A stretch of 64,000 nucleotides of DNA from Cephalopachus bancanus (lineage: Eukaryota > Chordata > Mammalia > Primates > Tarsiidae). The stretch lies in the NCBI GenBank assembly GCA_027257055.1, contig JAPVLO010000073.1, forward strand, positions 6,190,501-6,254,500, read 5' to 3'. Shown piece by piece: positions 15,200 to 26,050 of the stretch (positions are counted from its first letter, which is position 1; each line of letters starts with the position of its first letter). The translations under genes were made by a program, and so were the position numbers. The notes beneath the pieces were generated by a model, which had not been told where the DNA came from, made no database searches, and saw only the letters and a program-made list of their open reading frames with translations.

Positions 15200-16600
15200 G
15201 GAATGTCCTGTGAAAGACAGAGGAATTAACAATCATTTTTATGGCAAGATTTAGTGAATTTATCATAGAGCTGATATTTGGACTGAACCTCGAAAGATGA
15301 CAAAAAAGGAAAGAGGGCTTAACAATAAGAAGGAAAAGATTAACAGATGCAAAATATATTACACTTTTAGAAAACAGTGACTAGTACGGTTGACTGAGGC
15401 TTAGATAATAAAGAGCCTTGAATATCATGCCAAGCAATTTATGCTATGTTTTTGTAGTAGAGGTAGAGCGATCTTAAGTTCTTAAGAAAAAAAAATGTAT
15501 TTGTGTGTGTGTGTGTGTGTATTTATTTATTTTAAAGAGAGGTCTCTACATCCGTACACTATATGAATTGAAAGATACTTTAGCAAAGAGACCAATTGCA
15601 AGAAGTGATAGCTGAGGCTGTGACCTAGGGCAAGCCAAAGAGAAGATGAGAAGCAAGAGACATTACAAAGTTGTAATACCTGGTTGAGAGAAGAAGACAG
15701 GCTCTACTGGCCTTAGTATTATCTCACAGAGTAGATGTTTTATGGGGTAGAACGTGACAAAAAGAATTTTAAGGAGTGGGAGATAATTAGTGTGGTTTTA
15801 CATAAATTGAATTTGTAAGCATATCCAGGACGTCTGTGTCAAAACATTTATCTTGTATATTGTTGAAAATGTGAGTCTGGAGCAGAGAAACAAGTTCAAA
15901 AATCAGAAAATAAATATAGAAATCTCAACTTCATTTGGAATTATTTTGATTGATGGGACTATATGATATCATCAGGAGTATCACTTGAATCAGTCTGGAT
16001 AAAGATGATAGGATAGAAAGAGAAACCTCATTTTTTTTTTTTTTTTTTTTTGAGTTGGACTCTCACTCCAACACCTAGGCAGGAGGCAGTGGCACGCTCA
16101 CAGCCACCCCAGCATCAACCTACTGGGCTCAGACAATCCTTCCACCTCAGCCTTCCAAGTAGCGGGAACTACAGGCATGGGCTACCACACTCGGCTAATT
16201 TTTATATTTATTGTAAAGATGAGGTCTCACCAAGTTGCTCAGGCAATACTCTCACCCCTGGGCTCAGGCAATACTCTCACCTCAGCCTCTCCAAGTACTG
16301 GAATTACAGGCTTGAGCCACCACGCCCAGTCTCAATTATTGAACCTAAGGGAATGCTTACATAATAATGATGAAGCCACAGTGAACATAACAGTTTAGAA
16401 GGATAATCATCAACAGGATACAAATTAAGAGGATGTTCTTGAATTTAATATTTGGGAAGTCATTGACCTTGAGAGAGATTTCTGTAGTGTCAAAGGTGAC
16501 AGCTAAATGTTGGTGATTTGAAGTTCAAGTGGCAGGTTTATGGAGTAATGATACTTTTAAGAAAAATGTGATTGTTGGCAGAAAGCATAAAAAGAAATGA
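15200..16600 (+). mobile_element. decayed ancient repeat interrupted by an Alu
   Basis: A run of phrases (GACTGAACCTCGAAAGATGA, AGCCTTGAATATCATGCCAAGC, and after the Alu CCTTGAGAGAGATTTCTG) follows a well-known mammalian ancient repeat consensus that I cannot name safely. A (TG)10-(TTTA) tract is at 15501-15533. Confidence 0.35.
16031..16331 (-). mobile_element. Alu, full length, diverged
   Basis: Minus-strand dimeric Alu starting with a T-run at 16031 and ending CCACGCCCAGTC. A 20-bp internal phrase CAGGCAATACTCTCACC occurs twice in the left arm (16240-16280), a local tandem duplication. The insert splits the ancient repeat at 15200-16600. Confidence 0.9.
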
Positions 16601-16759
16601 TGTCTTGAAGGAAATTCAGATCAGTTCTACCCAGCACACATTTTATTTTGTATATATGTCTATACAGTTTTTATATCTTGAATAACCTTAATAAGATGAA
16701 TTCATTTTTAATGCTAATAAACAGTATTTACAAAATTAGGGTATGGAGAGAGAGCTTAG

Positions 16760-17340
16760 AAGATGCAGCAAACAGAAAAGGTAGAAACTATTGGAATTGA
16801 AAAGATATTCAGTCTGAAAAGCTATAATTAAAAAGCAGAAAAACCTGTGACCAGTGGGTGAAGTGTCAAGTCACCTCAGCAATTAAAATATTACCGACAC
16901 AACAGGTAGATTCAGTCACTTGGGTATCAACCTAAGGATCACAAGCAGGGATTTAGCAAGGGAATTTTATAACTTGTGACAAGTAAGGAGAATGCTGAGG
17001 ATAGTTCCCAAAGCAATGCCTCTCTGAGCTGGGGACTGAGTCAGGTTGTATAAGCATAGGGTAATGAGATGTGATCTGATTGGATCTGGCAGTGAGGGTG
17101 ATATCAATAGGCACGATCTAACTGAATCCTGCCATGGGGTGATACCAGGGCTTGATCTAATTGGATCCTAGATCCTGCCATGTAGTCTCTGCTTCTTAAT
17201 TCAGTCCCCACTTCTCAGAACACTTTGGTTCCTTCTGTGGTTGTGTGCTTGGTTCTCTGGGCATGCTCAGGTTATGTGACCTGAGGGTTCGTGGCAACTG
17301 AAAAACAACTCGCAACTCTGACAAAAGTTGAACCAGATTA
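16760..17340. repeat. LTR-like tract with ~40-bp tandem units
   Basis: Unlike the AT-rich surroundings this stretch is moderately GC-rich. It contains three imperfect units beginning GATCT at 17073, 17115 and 17154, with shared CTGCCATG/GATACC words. The composition and internal repeats suggest a retroviral LTR, but no TG...CA ends or family could be fixed. Confidence 0.35.
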
Positions 17341-17521
17341 GTCTAATGTGGTTACAAGAACACATAAGAATGATATGTTTTCAGTAATTCAAAAATTTTA
17401 CTTAGACACTCAGTGTACTAAGTGGCATTGGACCTATAGACAACATAATTTCTTTGTGTACTGGTTGTTGTATTTCATACATAAAGAATTCCTGGAAAAT
17501 GTTTTTATAAGAGTCATATGA

Positions 17522-17804
17522 GCCGGGCTCCGTGGCTCAGCCTGTAATCCCACACCTTTGGGAGACTGAGGTGAGTGGATTACCTGAGCCTGCGGGTTCG
17601 AGACCCGCCTGGGCAGCAAGACCTCATCTTTACAATAAATCAAAAAATCAGCCGGGCATGGTAGTGCATGCCTGTAATTCCAGCTACTGGGAAGACTGAG
17701 GCGGAAGGATCGCCGGAGCCCAGTAGGTCGAGGCTGCGGTGGCCGGGAGTGGCCACTGCACTCCAGTCTGGGCGACAGAGTGAGACTCCAACTCAAAAAG
17801 AAAA
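17522..17804 (+). mobile_element. lineage-type Alu, full length
   Basis: Intact dimer. Perfect 13-bp target duplication AAGAGTCATATGA at 17509-17521 and 17805-17817. It has an intact T-arm-like B box at 17592-17608. One of the better-preserved and so younger copies. Confidence 0.97.
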
Positions 17805-17817
17805 AAGAGTCATATGA

Positions 17818-20800
17818 AAATATAAAAGTTGGGCAGTTATAAGATGGCTTTTAATTCCATCCCCTTAAAAAAATAAGAAAACATTCTTAATTATTATACC
17901 TCATACTTTGGACAGGATTAGTGACAGTATTTCCAGTATGTTACACATGTTATTTATTATTCATAAAATTGAATACACAGTTGAATTTTTAGCTTCTCAA
18001 TCACGTTTCCAGTGAGTATAAAATTGAGAGGTTGAAAATTCACTGCTTTAAGCAGGCTTAACGAATTTTATCTTTGTCTCAATTGTATCAAGACTGACAA
18101 CCAAGCTCCTTATCACTAACATTAATTTCCTAGTATTTGTATGAAATATTGCACAGTGCAAAAAAGTATAATTGACAATAGCATATATAGAAGAAAACAA
18201 ACCCCAATTCCCATCTGGAATTTAATATCTTCCACACTTGACTTAAAGTCTCATTCTTTTGAGAGAGTGTAGCAGTAACTTTGAAAGCATTTTGAGAGGA
18301 GGAGAAAAACAGGTAAGAAAACCATGGATTAAGATGAAGACTGATCTAATTGTAAAACAAAGAAAGGAAATATGCAACACTTAAGAGATCTAGTACTCAG
18401 GCCTGTATAGGATCTATGTTTGGGATCCCTAGTGGAGAATGAAGTTTGAGTCTAGCTTTCTAAATCTTCTACCATGAACTCATGGGGCAGCTGCTTTTTT
18501 AAAGTGATACAATAGGAGCCAAAACTCTGAAATCTATAAACAGCCCTCTTGGGTTTCAGCCCACTCCCTTCCTGACCTCTTTTGTTTCACCAAGCAACAG
18601 CTGCTCTATCTGCAGGTGGCTGGCCACTGGAACTCTCTCCCTTCCTTCCCTGGCTTTCTCCCATTCTCCGTGCTTCACTTGGCCCAAGGAGACTACCCAA
18701 CTGTGGATCTGCCAAAGTCAGGGCTAACTTCTTCAGTCATAATGTTGCACAGAATTCTGAGATGTTTCCCTGCACCAAACTTTATAATACATTCTGTACT
18801 AGGCTTATTCTTTTTTTCTTTAACTATGCTTATTCTTAATGTTGATAATAGCCACATTCTTGGTATTGAGTAACTGTATATGAAGAAATATATAGTCATT
18901 TAATCTCAAATCATATTCTTTACAAATTTTTGAAATAGAGTCCTCATGTAGTACTATACATTTATTATATTGTGTATGTTTTCCATTCTCCTTCAGTTCA
19001 GTTCTCTGTATAGAAAGGCATGTAAAAATAACTCAAAAATTATTTTATTTATATAGAAATTACCTAAATTATATTTATTTATATAGCAATTACATAAATT
19101 ATACTTAAGATTAATAACTTTGTCTTATTTATCACTATATTGTCAAAATCTGTGGAATGCCTGTCACATAAGTACTGAATATAAATGTATTTGAATAAAT
19201 GGGAAAAAAAGATGGCACAGTTGAATAATATACAATGTCTGAGTATAGTTTCTTTATTCCTAAATTCCATGTTTCACAATTAAAGAGAATGACCTTAAGA
19301 ACTTAACCAAAGATGAAATGTGAACCTTAAGAACTTAACCAAAGATGAAATGTAGAAGCCATCTTTGAAATATATATAAATAGTTGAACAACCTTAACTA
19401 TCTGGATTCTTTCCCACTTTAGTTCTCCAAAGCAGTGGCTTTTGGACTTCAGAGAAATATTATTACCTGTGTTAATTTGTATCTAAGCTGGCAGTGATAG
19501 GGGTCACAGCACAGAACTTTTAAGTTTGTAAATTTGAGTATGGAGTAGTCAGGTACTTGAGAATAAGATTGTCTATCTCACTCAGTCTCTAAGCCTTTAA
19601 GAAATGTTACTTGCTTTAAGAACCATTCAAGAAAAAAGCCTATCCCTCCAAAGATCTTTGTACTGTTATGGATTAACTTTACGTTTGATTACATATTCTC
19701 AAAGGTAGAAGCAAGTTTAAAAATCTGTGAAAGTCTGTGTTTAACAGAATTCACAATACTCTACCTAAGTTAATTCATTCTATCATAAAATCATAGAAAC
19801 TGTGTCTAAATGCCAGGTTTTTTAAAGCCTTAATAGTAGTTGAGAACTTAAGAAAGGGTTAGAGAATTCTAATAGTATTAGTTCTTCATTTAGTAACTGG
19901 CCCAAAGGGCATTATAATCTTCCTAAACTTTATAATTTATCATTCCATTGTAGTAGATTGTAAAGCTCCATGAAGACACATGTTAGAGTTGTATTATTTT
20001 CTCCTGTATTCCCAAGGCCTAGCACCAGTTACTTTGCCTATAATGGAATCCAGTAACTCAGTGAATGAATGAATTTTTTGTGAGAAGGAAACTTAGAATT
20101 AGTTTTATTCCAAACTTCCAGTAGTGCTGATCTTATGATTAAGTTAACTCTAACTTTATAACAAGGAGATTACTTCATTGAGGTTAGAAACTGGGAATAT
20201 TAATAGTACTCTGTTCCCTTTGTTTTCTTTTTACCCTTAGAATATCTTTTCAATTCCTTGTACCACTAAGTATGGTGATGTGGCCCAAAGATTTAGAGTA
20301 GGATGGAGCCATAAACATGATAGATGAAAACATCATGGATGATCCCAAGGAGAAAAGCATAAAATTAAAATGTTAGGAAAGAGGCTGTTCAGGAAAGGGT
20401 TTGTTTGTTTGTTTTGTTTTTAAGAGGGACTTCATATCTTCAGAAAACCAGTAATCTAATATCTCTATCTACTGTTTGGTTCCTTACCCTAGTTAATATA
20501 AGACAGTAGATACAGTTTCAGCTAACTTGTATTTAATCACCCTAAGTAAAAGAGATCAGTTCAGATAATTTTCATGGAACTGGGGCTTGCAAACACAAAA
20601 TGAAGAAGAAGAAAAAAGGAAAGAGCAGAATATTTTATACATAGCAGATTAGAAACCTCAAGTAGGAAGAGGGAAGGACCAGATTTATTAATAACAGTGA
20701 AATGTGATAGTGAGTTGAGACCAACTATCTTAGAGAAAAGCAATAAATAATTGAAAAAAATAGAAATATTTGTTGTAGGGACAGAGTCCTATGCATCTAT

Positions 20801-20855
20801 AGAAACTACTAATGGTCATGGTGAATTACCCTATTGTCAAGAAATTCTATTAAGT
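17818..20855. other. intron, no repeat or gene recognised
   Basis: About 3 kb of ordinary AT-rich intron. The overlapping open frames at 18582-18899 come from a less AT-rich patch (18540-18760) with no recognisable protein family. A 32-bp tandem duplication lies at 19293-19352 and a TTTG-rich run at 20398-20422. Confidence 0.5.
19293..19352 (+). repeat. 32-bp tandem duplication, two copies
   Basis: The unit starting CCTTAAGAACTTAACCAAAG at 19293 repeats at 19325 almost without change. A simple local duplication. Confidence 0.95.
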
Positions 20856-20857
20856 TG

Positions 20858-20972
20858 GGTTTTTTTGTTTGAGACAGGGTCTTGCAACACTGCCTAGGCT
20901 AAGCTCGAGCTATTCTCCCAACTCAACCTTTCAAGGAGCTGGGACTATAGGAGTGTGCCACCACATTCAGCT
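20858..20972 (-). mobile_element. old Alu monomer-like fragment
   Basis: Minus-strand 7SL-type sequence from GTTTGAGACAGGGTCTTGC to GTGCCACCACATTCAGC, single-armed and diverged. It lies just upstream of the rearranged Alu at 21001. Confidence 0.75.
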
Positions 20973-21000
20973 TCTTAAGTCATTTTTCAAGAATGATAAA

Positions 21001-21361
21001 TCAGCCATACTTGGTGGCTCAGGCTGTAATCCCACGCTTTGAAAGGCTGAGGTGAGTGGATTGTCCGAGCCCGCGGGTTCGAGACCCGCCTGGGCAACTT
21101 GGCGAGACCTCATTTCTACAATTAAAAAAAAAAAAAAAAATTAGCCGGGCGTGGTAGCGCGCCTGTAGTTCCAGCTACAGACATTCTTATCATACAAGAA
21201 TGATAAGTCAGCCGTGCTCGGTGGCTCAGCCTGTAATCCCACGCTCTGGAAGGGTGAGGCGGAAGGATCGTCAGAACCCAGCAGGTCGAGGCTGCGGTGG
21301 CCAGGAGCGGCCACTGCACTCCAGTCTGGTCGACGGAGTGAGACTCCAATTAAAAAAAAAA
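21001..21361 (+). mobile_element. rearranged double Alu with three target-site copies
   Basis: Two Alu starts lie in the same direction: one at 21004 running ~190 bp and stopping in the right arm at about 21180, and a second at 21211 whose left arm is fused directly to the right-arm interior before a normal A-tail. AAGAATGATAA precedes the first (20989), precedes the second (21196) and follows the tail (21362). An intact T-arm-like B box is at 21073-21089. Confidence 0.85.
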
Positions 21362-22008
21362 AAGAATGATAAGTCTATTATATTTTTAAGAGATTTTTAT
21401 TAAATACAAAATACGTACTTACTCAAGCACCAGATATCTGCCCTTTGTTAAAGAATCATCTCTTACCACAAAATTGAGTTGTCAAAAACTACTACAATAT
21501 AAGTTAACAACCAGTTGTTTATCTCATAAATAAGAGATGAGATAGTTGAAATGAACAGTATTTTAAAATATTAAGTATGTTAACTCCTGTAAGCTAATAT
21601 CAGCAAGGTCATGAATAAATGTAAACCTGTATTTCATTTAGCCTTCTTTATAATTTTGAATTTTTTCCAGCTTCTTGTCAGATCTGATTTAGTCATTTTT
21701 TGTTTCACTATAGCAAAAAGTGATTTTACTGGGAAGAGAGTTATAAAATCTGTTTTGACTTTTTTTTTAATTACCTTGCATTTGCATTAGTTCTTTAGTT
21801 TCCTTTTTTATGAGGTTTACTTTTAAAAGCAATAATTCACTCTGTTCACCTACCTGAAAACAAGAAAACTCAACAGAGTATGTTGCAAGGAAACAAATCA
21901 TATGGAAGCCAGTGTCATTGCTCCTTATTTTGGAACTCCTCTTGTCCATCAAGTAAAACCTAAATTACAAATGAGAAACTTCACCATCAGACATAAGACT
22001 ATGGGGTT

Positions 22009-22065
22009 GTGTATTAGTCAGAGTTCTCCAGAGGAACTGAACAGAATAAAATGTGTATACATATA
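22009..22065 (-). mobile_element. ERVL-type LTR (MLT2-like), first part
   Basis: TGTGTATTAGTCAGAGTTCT and following is one end of an MLT2-type solo LTR of the ERV-L group, read on the minus strand. The remainder is at 24391-24745, after the Tigger2-type insertion. Confidence 0.8.
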
Positions 22066-22537
22066 CATCATGTGTCACTTAGTGGGGATACATGTTCTGA
22101 GAAATGTGTCATTAGTCATTTGTTGTATGAACATGAGTGCACTTACACAAACCTCAATGCTATAGACTACTATACCTAGGTTATATGGTACCGCCTATTG
22201 CTCCTAGGCTACTAATATGTACATGTTACTGTACTGAATGCTGTATGCAGTTGTAACACAGTGGTGTTTATGTATCTAAACATAGAAAAGATACAGTAAA
22301 AATATGGTGATAAAAAATGGTACATCTGCATAGGGCACTTACCATGAATGGAACTTTCAGGACTAGGAGTTGCTCTGGGTAAGTGAGTGAGTGGTGAGTG
22401 AATGTGAAGGCCCAGCACATTACTGTACACCACTGTAGACTTTATAAACTGAAATTTATTTTTTTAATTTTCTGTTTTTGATAATAAACCTTAGCTTACT
22501 GTAACTTTATAAATATTTTATTTATTTATTTTTTATT

Positions 22538-22731
22538 TTTTTTTTTTTTTGAGTTGGAGTCTCTGTCACCCAGATGGGAATGTAGTGGCCGCTCCCAGCT
22601 GCCGCAGCCTCGACCTGCTGAGCTCCGGTGATCCTTCCGCCTCAGCCTTCCCAGCAGCCGGAACTATAGGCACAGGCTACCACGCCCAGCTAATTTTTTT
22701 GATTTATTGTAGGACGTCTCGCGTACCCAGG
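22538..22731 (-). mobile_element. lineage-type Alu, truncated
   Basis: T-run then the complete right arm on the minus strand. It stops just inside the left arm at GTACCCAGGC, so the 5' ~100 bp of the Alu are missing. Inserted in the Tigger2-type element. Confidence 0.9.
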
Positions 22732-23057
22732 CATATTTTATTTTTTTATTTCGTTGTCTCTTTGCAATGATACTTAGCTAAAAACACACATTGTACAACT
22801 GTACAAGCCAATTTTTATATCAATTTTTTTTTGCTTTGTAAACTTTTTGAGTAAAAATGAAAACATATGTCTACACAGGGTCACGATCATTAAGAGCACT
22901 GTCTTCTTTCTCTACATCTTGTCCACTGGTAGGTCTTTAGGGCCGAAAACACTCATGAAGCTGTCATCTCCTATAGTAACAATGCTTCTAGAATACCTCC
23001 TGAAGGACCTGCCTGAGGCTGTTTTGCAATTAACTTTTTTTTAATAAGTGGAAAGGA

Positions 23058-23351
23058 GCCAGGCTCGGTGGCTCAGCCTGTGATCCCACACCTTTGGTAG
23101 GCTGAGGTGAGTGGATTGCCTGAGCCTGCAGGTTCGAGACCCGCCTGGGCAGGCGAGACCTCATCTCTACAATAAATCAAAAAATTAGCCAAGCATGGTA
23201 GCGCGCGCCTGTAGTTCCAGCTATTGGGAAGGTTGAGGTGGAAGATTCGTCAGAGCCCCAGCAGGTCGAGGCTACGGTGGCCGGGAGCAGCCACTGCACT
23301 CCAGTCTGGGTGACAATGAGACTCCAACTCAAAAAAAAAAAAAAAAAAAAA
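23058..23351 (+). mobile_element. lineage-type Alu, full length
   Basis: Target duplication AAGTGGAAAGGA at 23046-23057 and 23352-23363. Long A-tail of about 24 bases. Inserted in the Tigger2-type element. Confidence 0.96.
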
Positions 23352-23401
23352 AAGTGGAAAGGAGTACACTCTAACATAATCATAAAAAGTATAGCATAGT
23401 A

Positions 23402-24103
23402 GACACATGAAAAAGTGCTCAACCACATTGAAATACCACCTAACCCCTATAAGAATGGCCATCATTAATAAAACAACAACAGATGCTGGCGAGGATGCGG
23501 AAAAAAAGGAACACTTCTACACTGCTGGTGGGAATGCAAACTAGTGCGATCTCTTTGGAAGACAGTGTGATGATTTCTGAAAGAACTAGAAATTGACCTT
23601 CCATATGACCCAGCAATTCCCCTGTTGGGAATATACGCGGAGGAACTCAAATCATTCTACAAAAAAGATACCTGTACACATATGTTTGTTGCAGCTCTAT
23701 TCACAATAGCAAAAACATGGAACCAACCATGTTGCCCATCGAAGCTGGACTAGATAAAAAAATGTGGTACATATACACAATGGAATATTATGCAGCCATA
23801 AAGGACAAACATATGGACTTTGCAGCAACTTGGATGGATTTAGAGTTGATCATACTCAGTGATCTATCACAGAAACAAAGCACAGAGTACCATATGTTCT
23901 CATTCATAGGCGGGCCTTGAACAATTATAATGCTATAAGAAAGCGATTGGCAGTAGTGGGAAACTGTCAGGGGTGGAGGGGTGGCATTGGCAGTTGGAAA
24001 CTGCTAGGCAAGGGAGGGGCATACCTCATCAACAAGGGTACCTGCATAATCAACATTTATATACCTAACCCTGAATTGTACCCCACATCTTTATAATAAA
24101 AAA
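23402..24103 (+). mobile_element. LINE-1 3' end, young-looking
   Basis: 5'-truncated L1 with the end of ORF2 (GATGCTGGCGAGGATGCGG, TGGAATATTATGCAGCCAT) and a 3' UTR with CATACCTCATCAACAAGGG and TGTACCCCACATC. Flanked by AAAGTATAGCATAGTA and AAAGTACAGCATAGTA, a target duplication with one difference. The open frame at 23717-23920 is the ORF2 C-terminal part. Confidence 0.95.
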
Positions 24104-24390
24104 AAGTACAGCATAGTAAATTTATAAGCTATAACATAGTTGCTTATTACAGTTATCAAGAATTATATACTATATATAATTGTGTATACTATACTATTAT
24201 ACAACTGGCAGTACAGTAGATTTACACCAGCATCACCACAAACATGCAAGTAATGTGTTGCACTACATTGTTAGGATGGCTATAACCTCACTAGGCAATA
24301 GAAAATTTTTAGCTATATTATGATTTTATGGGACTTCCATCATATATGCAGTCTATCACTGACTGAAAACATCATCACACAGGTCATAAC

Positions 24391-24745
24391 TATATATAAA
24401 TTGAGATTTATTTCAAGGAATTGACTTGTGTGATTGTGGGAGCTGACAAGTTCAAAATCTGCAGAGCAGGCTGAAGACCCAGGGAAGAGTTGATATTCCA
24501 GCTTGAGTCTTGAGGCAGAAATCCCTCTTCCTAGAGCAACCTGAATCTTTTTCGATTAAGGCCTTCAACTGATTGGATGAGGCCCACCCACATTGTGAAG
24601 GGTAGTCTGCTTACTCAGAGTATACTGATTTTAATGTCAATCTCATCTAAAAATAAAATACCTTCACAATGACATCTAGACTGGTATTTATCAAATATCT
24701 GGGTACTGTGGCCTAGTCAGTTGACACATAAAATTAATCATCACA
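24391..24745 (-). mobile_element. ERVL-type LTR (MLT2-like), second part
   Basis: Continues the LTR begun at 22009: TTGAGATTTATTTCAAGG, GGCCTTCAACTGATTGGATG and the end TTAATCATCACA are MLT2 landmarks in reverse orientation. No internal retroviral genes adjoin it, so it is a solo LTR. Confidence 0.85.
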
Positions 24746-26050
24746 GGTATCAAGTGTCATTTCATGTATTAAATACCAATAAAGCTTAGTGTCTCACAGA
24801 AATTAAAATCACACAGAATAGAAGTTCTGATGCTGGCTTCCCACACTGCAGATGATTACATATATTTCTCACGTATAGGAACATAGTAGTGGATGCCCTT
24901 TATAATAGCCTTACTTGTTAAAACTCAAATAAAAGACTTATGAATCTTTCATTAAGTATGTAAACTTTCAGAAATAAATCACTGACATATAGCAAAGCAC
25001 TGACTTTATTTGAAATTCATTAAAAAACTAAAACAATTTTAAAAACAATAAAACATTTTTAGCAAATAAATAATGTAAGAAGTATTCAAACATTTAAGGA
25101 TAAAACTTTTATTGATTTTTTATTTTTAAAATTGTTATGGATATTTTTAAAATATTCTGTAATGATTTTACAATCTCAAAATTACTGTTACCTTCTATGG
25201 GCTTGTATATTTTTGCCGCTTTCAAAATGTATGTATTTTATATTCTGTTTTTACTGAAAGGGTAAACATTCTTTGTCTACTGTGGTTTTCATATTTATTT
25301 TTAGTAGCTGTATAATCATCACATTCATGTTTGATATCTTTGTTTCTGTCATGTTCTTAGAAAATTTATAGTGACATTGCTAGTCAAAGAATATGAATAT
25401 TTCAGGGTTCTTGCTAAATATTTCCATTTTGCTTTAAAAAGACTTATAAAAGGTTGCCACAAATAGTATTCAGACTGTGCATCATCCAAGTCAGCTACAT
25501 CCAAGGAGGAAGCCATTCACCTGGTAGACGTATATACTAACTTAAATGAGAGTGAGTGGTGGTCTTGCCTTTTGGCCTAACCCTGGCACAGCAAGAAAGA
25601 CCACCATTTTCATAAACCAGTACCCACATACCCATAGCATTGCCTCCATTCATACTGGGCATCCCAAGGAACATGCCCCTCCCCCACTTGCTGCTCTTGA
25701 ATCCCAGTGTTTGTGTATGCCTCCCATTCTAGCCCTGAAAAGCTCATCTCACTGGGATAGGTTGCTGGTAGTGTATGAACTTCAGGGTTCAGAATATGTG
25801 TGACCACACATTTGCACAGCTAGGTTGCTTCTCGTGGGATCTGGAAAGTCTCTTGGGACAGAGTCAGACTGGACCACTGCGTATAGTAGTTTAGTTTATA
25901 CAGTGATATTTGGAGAAGTGGAGGGGTCCCTTTCGTTCTAAATTACAAAGATACCGTATAGACCAGCATAGCTCTGGTATTTTATCATTGTGTCATTAGC
26001 ATGATGATAACATGTTATCCCTTTTTTGTCTGGGAGGAGAGCTGATAGTC
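24746..26050. other. intron, no element identified
   Basis: AT-rich to 25440, then a more balanced patch (25540-26000) with overlapping open frames on both strands that match no family I know. That patch may be part of an unrecognised LTR or DNA element. No gene is called. Confidence 0.45.

Larger units (their letters stand above)
22066..24390 (+). mobile_element. Tigger2/MER2-type DNA transposon with three later insertions
   Basis: Starts CATCATGTGTCACTTAGTGG and ends TCATCACACAGGTCATAAC, the inverted termini of the MER2/Tigger2 group. Internal landmarks are CCTATTGCTCCTAGGCTAC, CACTGTCTTCTTTCTCTACA and CTCCTGAAGGACCTGCC. It is a non-autonomous form with no transposase frame. It is interrupted by an Alu (22538), an Alu (23058) and an L1 (23402). 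Confidence 0.85.

Noticed and set aside
17073..17185. Regularly spaced repeats considered as a CRISPR-like array
   Set aside because: Units are imperfect with no unique spacers, and the DNA is a vertebrate intron.
18582..18899. Overlapping open frames on both strands in a less AT-rich patch
   Set aside because: No recognisable protein on either strand. It could be a decayed retrocopy or LTR, but nothing supports either.
23717..23920. 67-residue frame with WYIYTMEYYAAIK
   Set aside because: C-terminal part of L1 ORF2 in a truncated insertion, not a gene.
25546..25807. 85- and 65-residue frames on opposite strands
   Set aside because: No family features; likely part of an unidentified old element.
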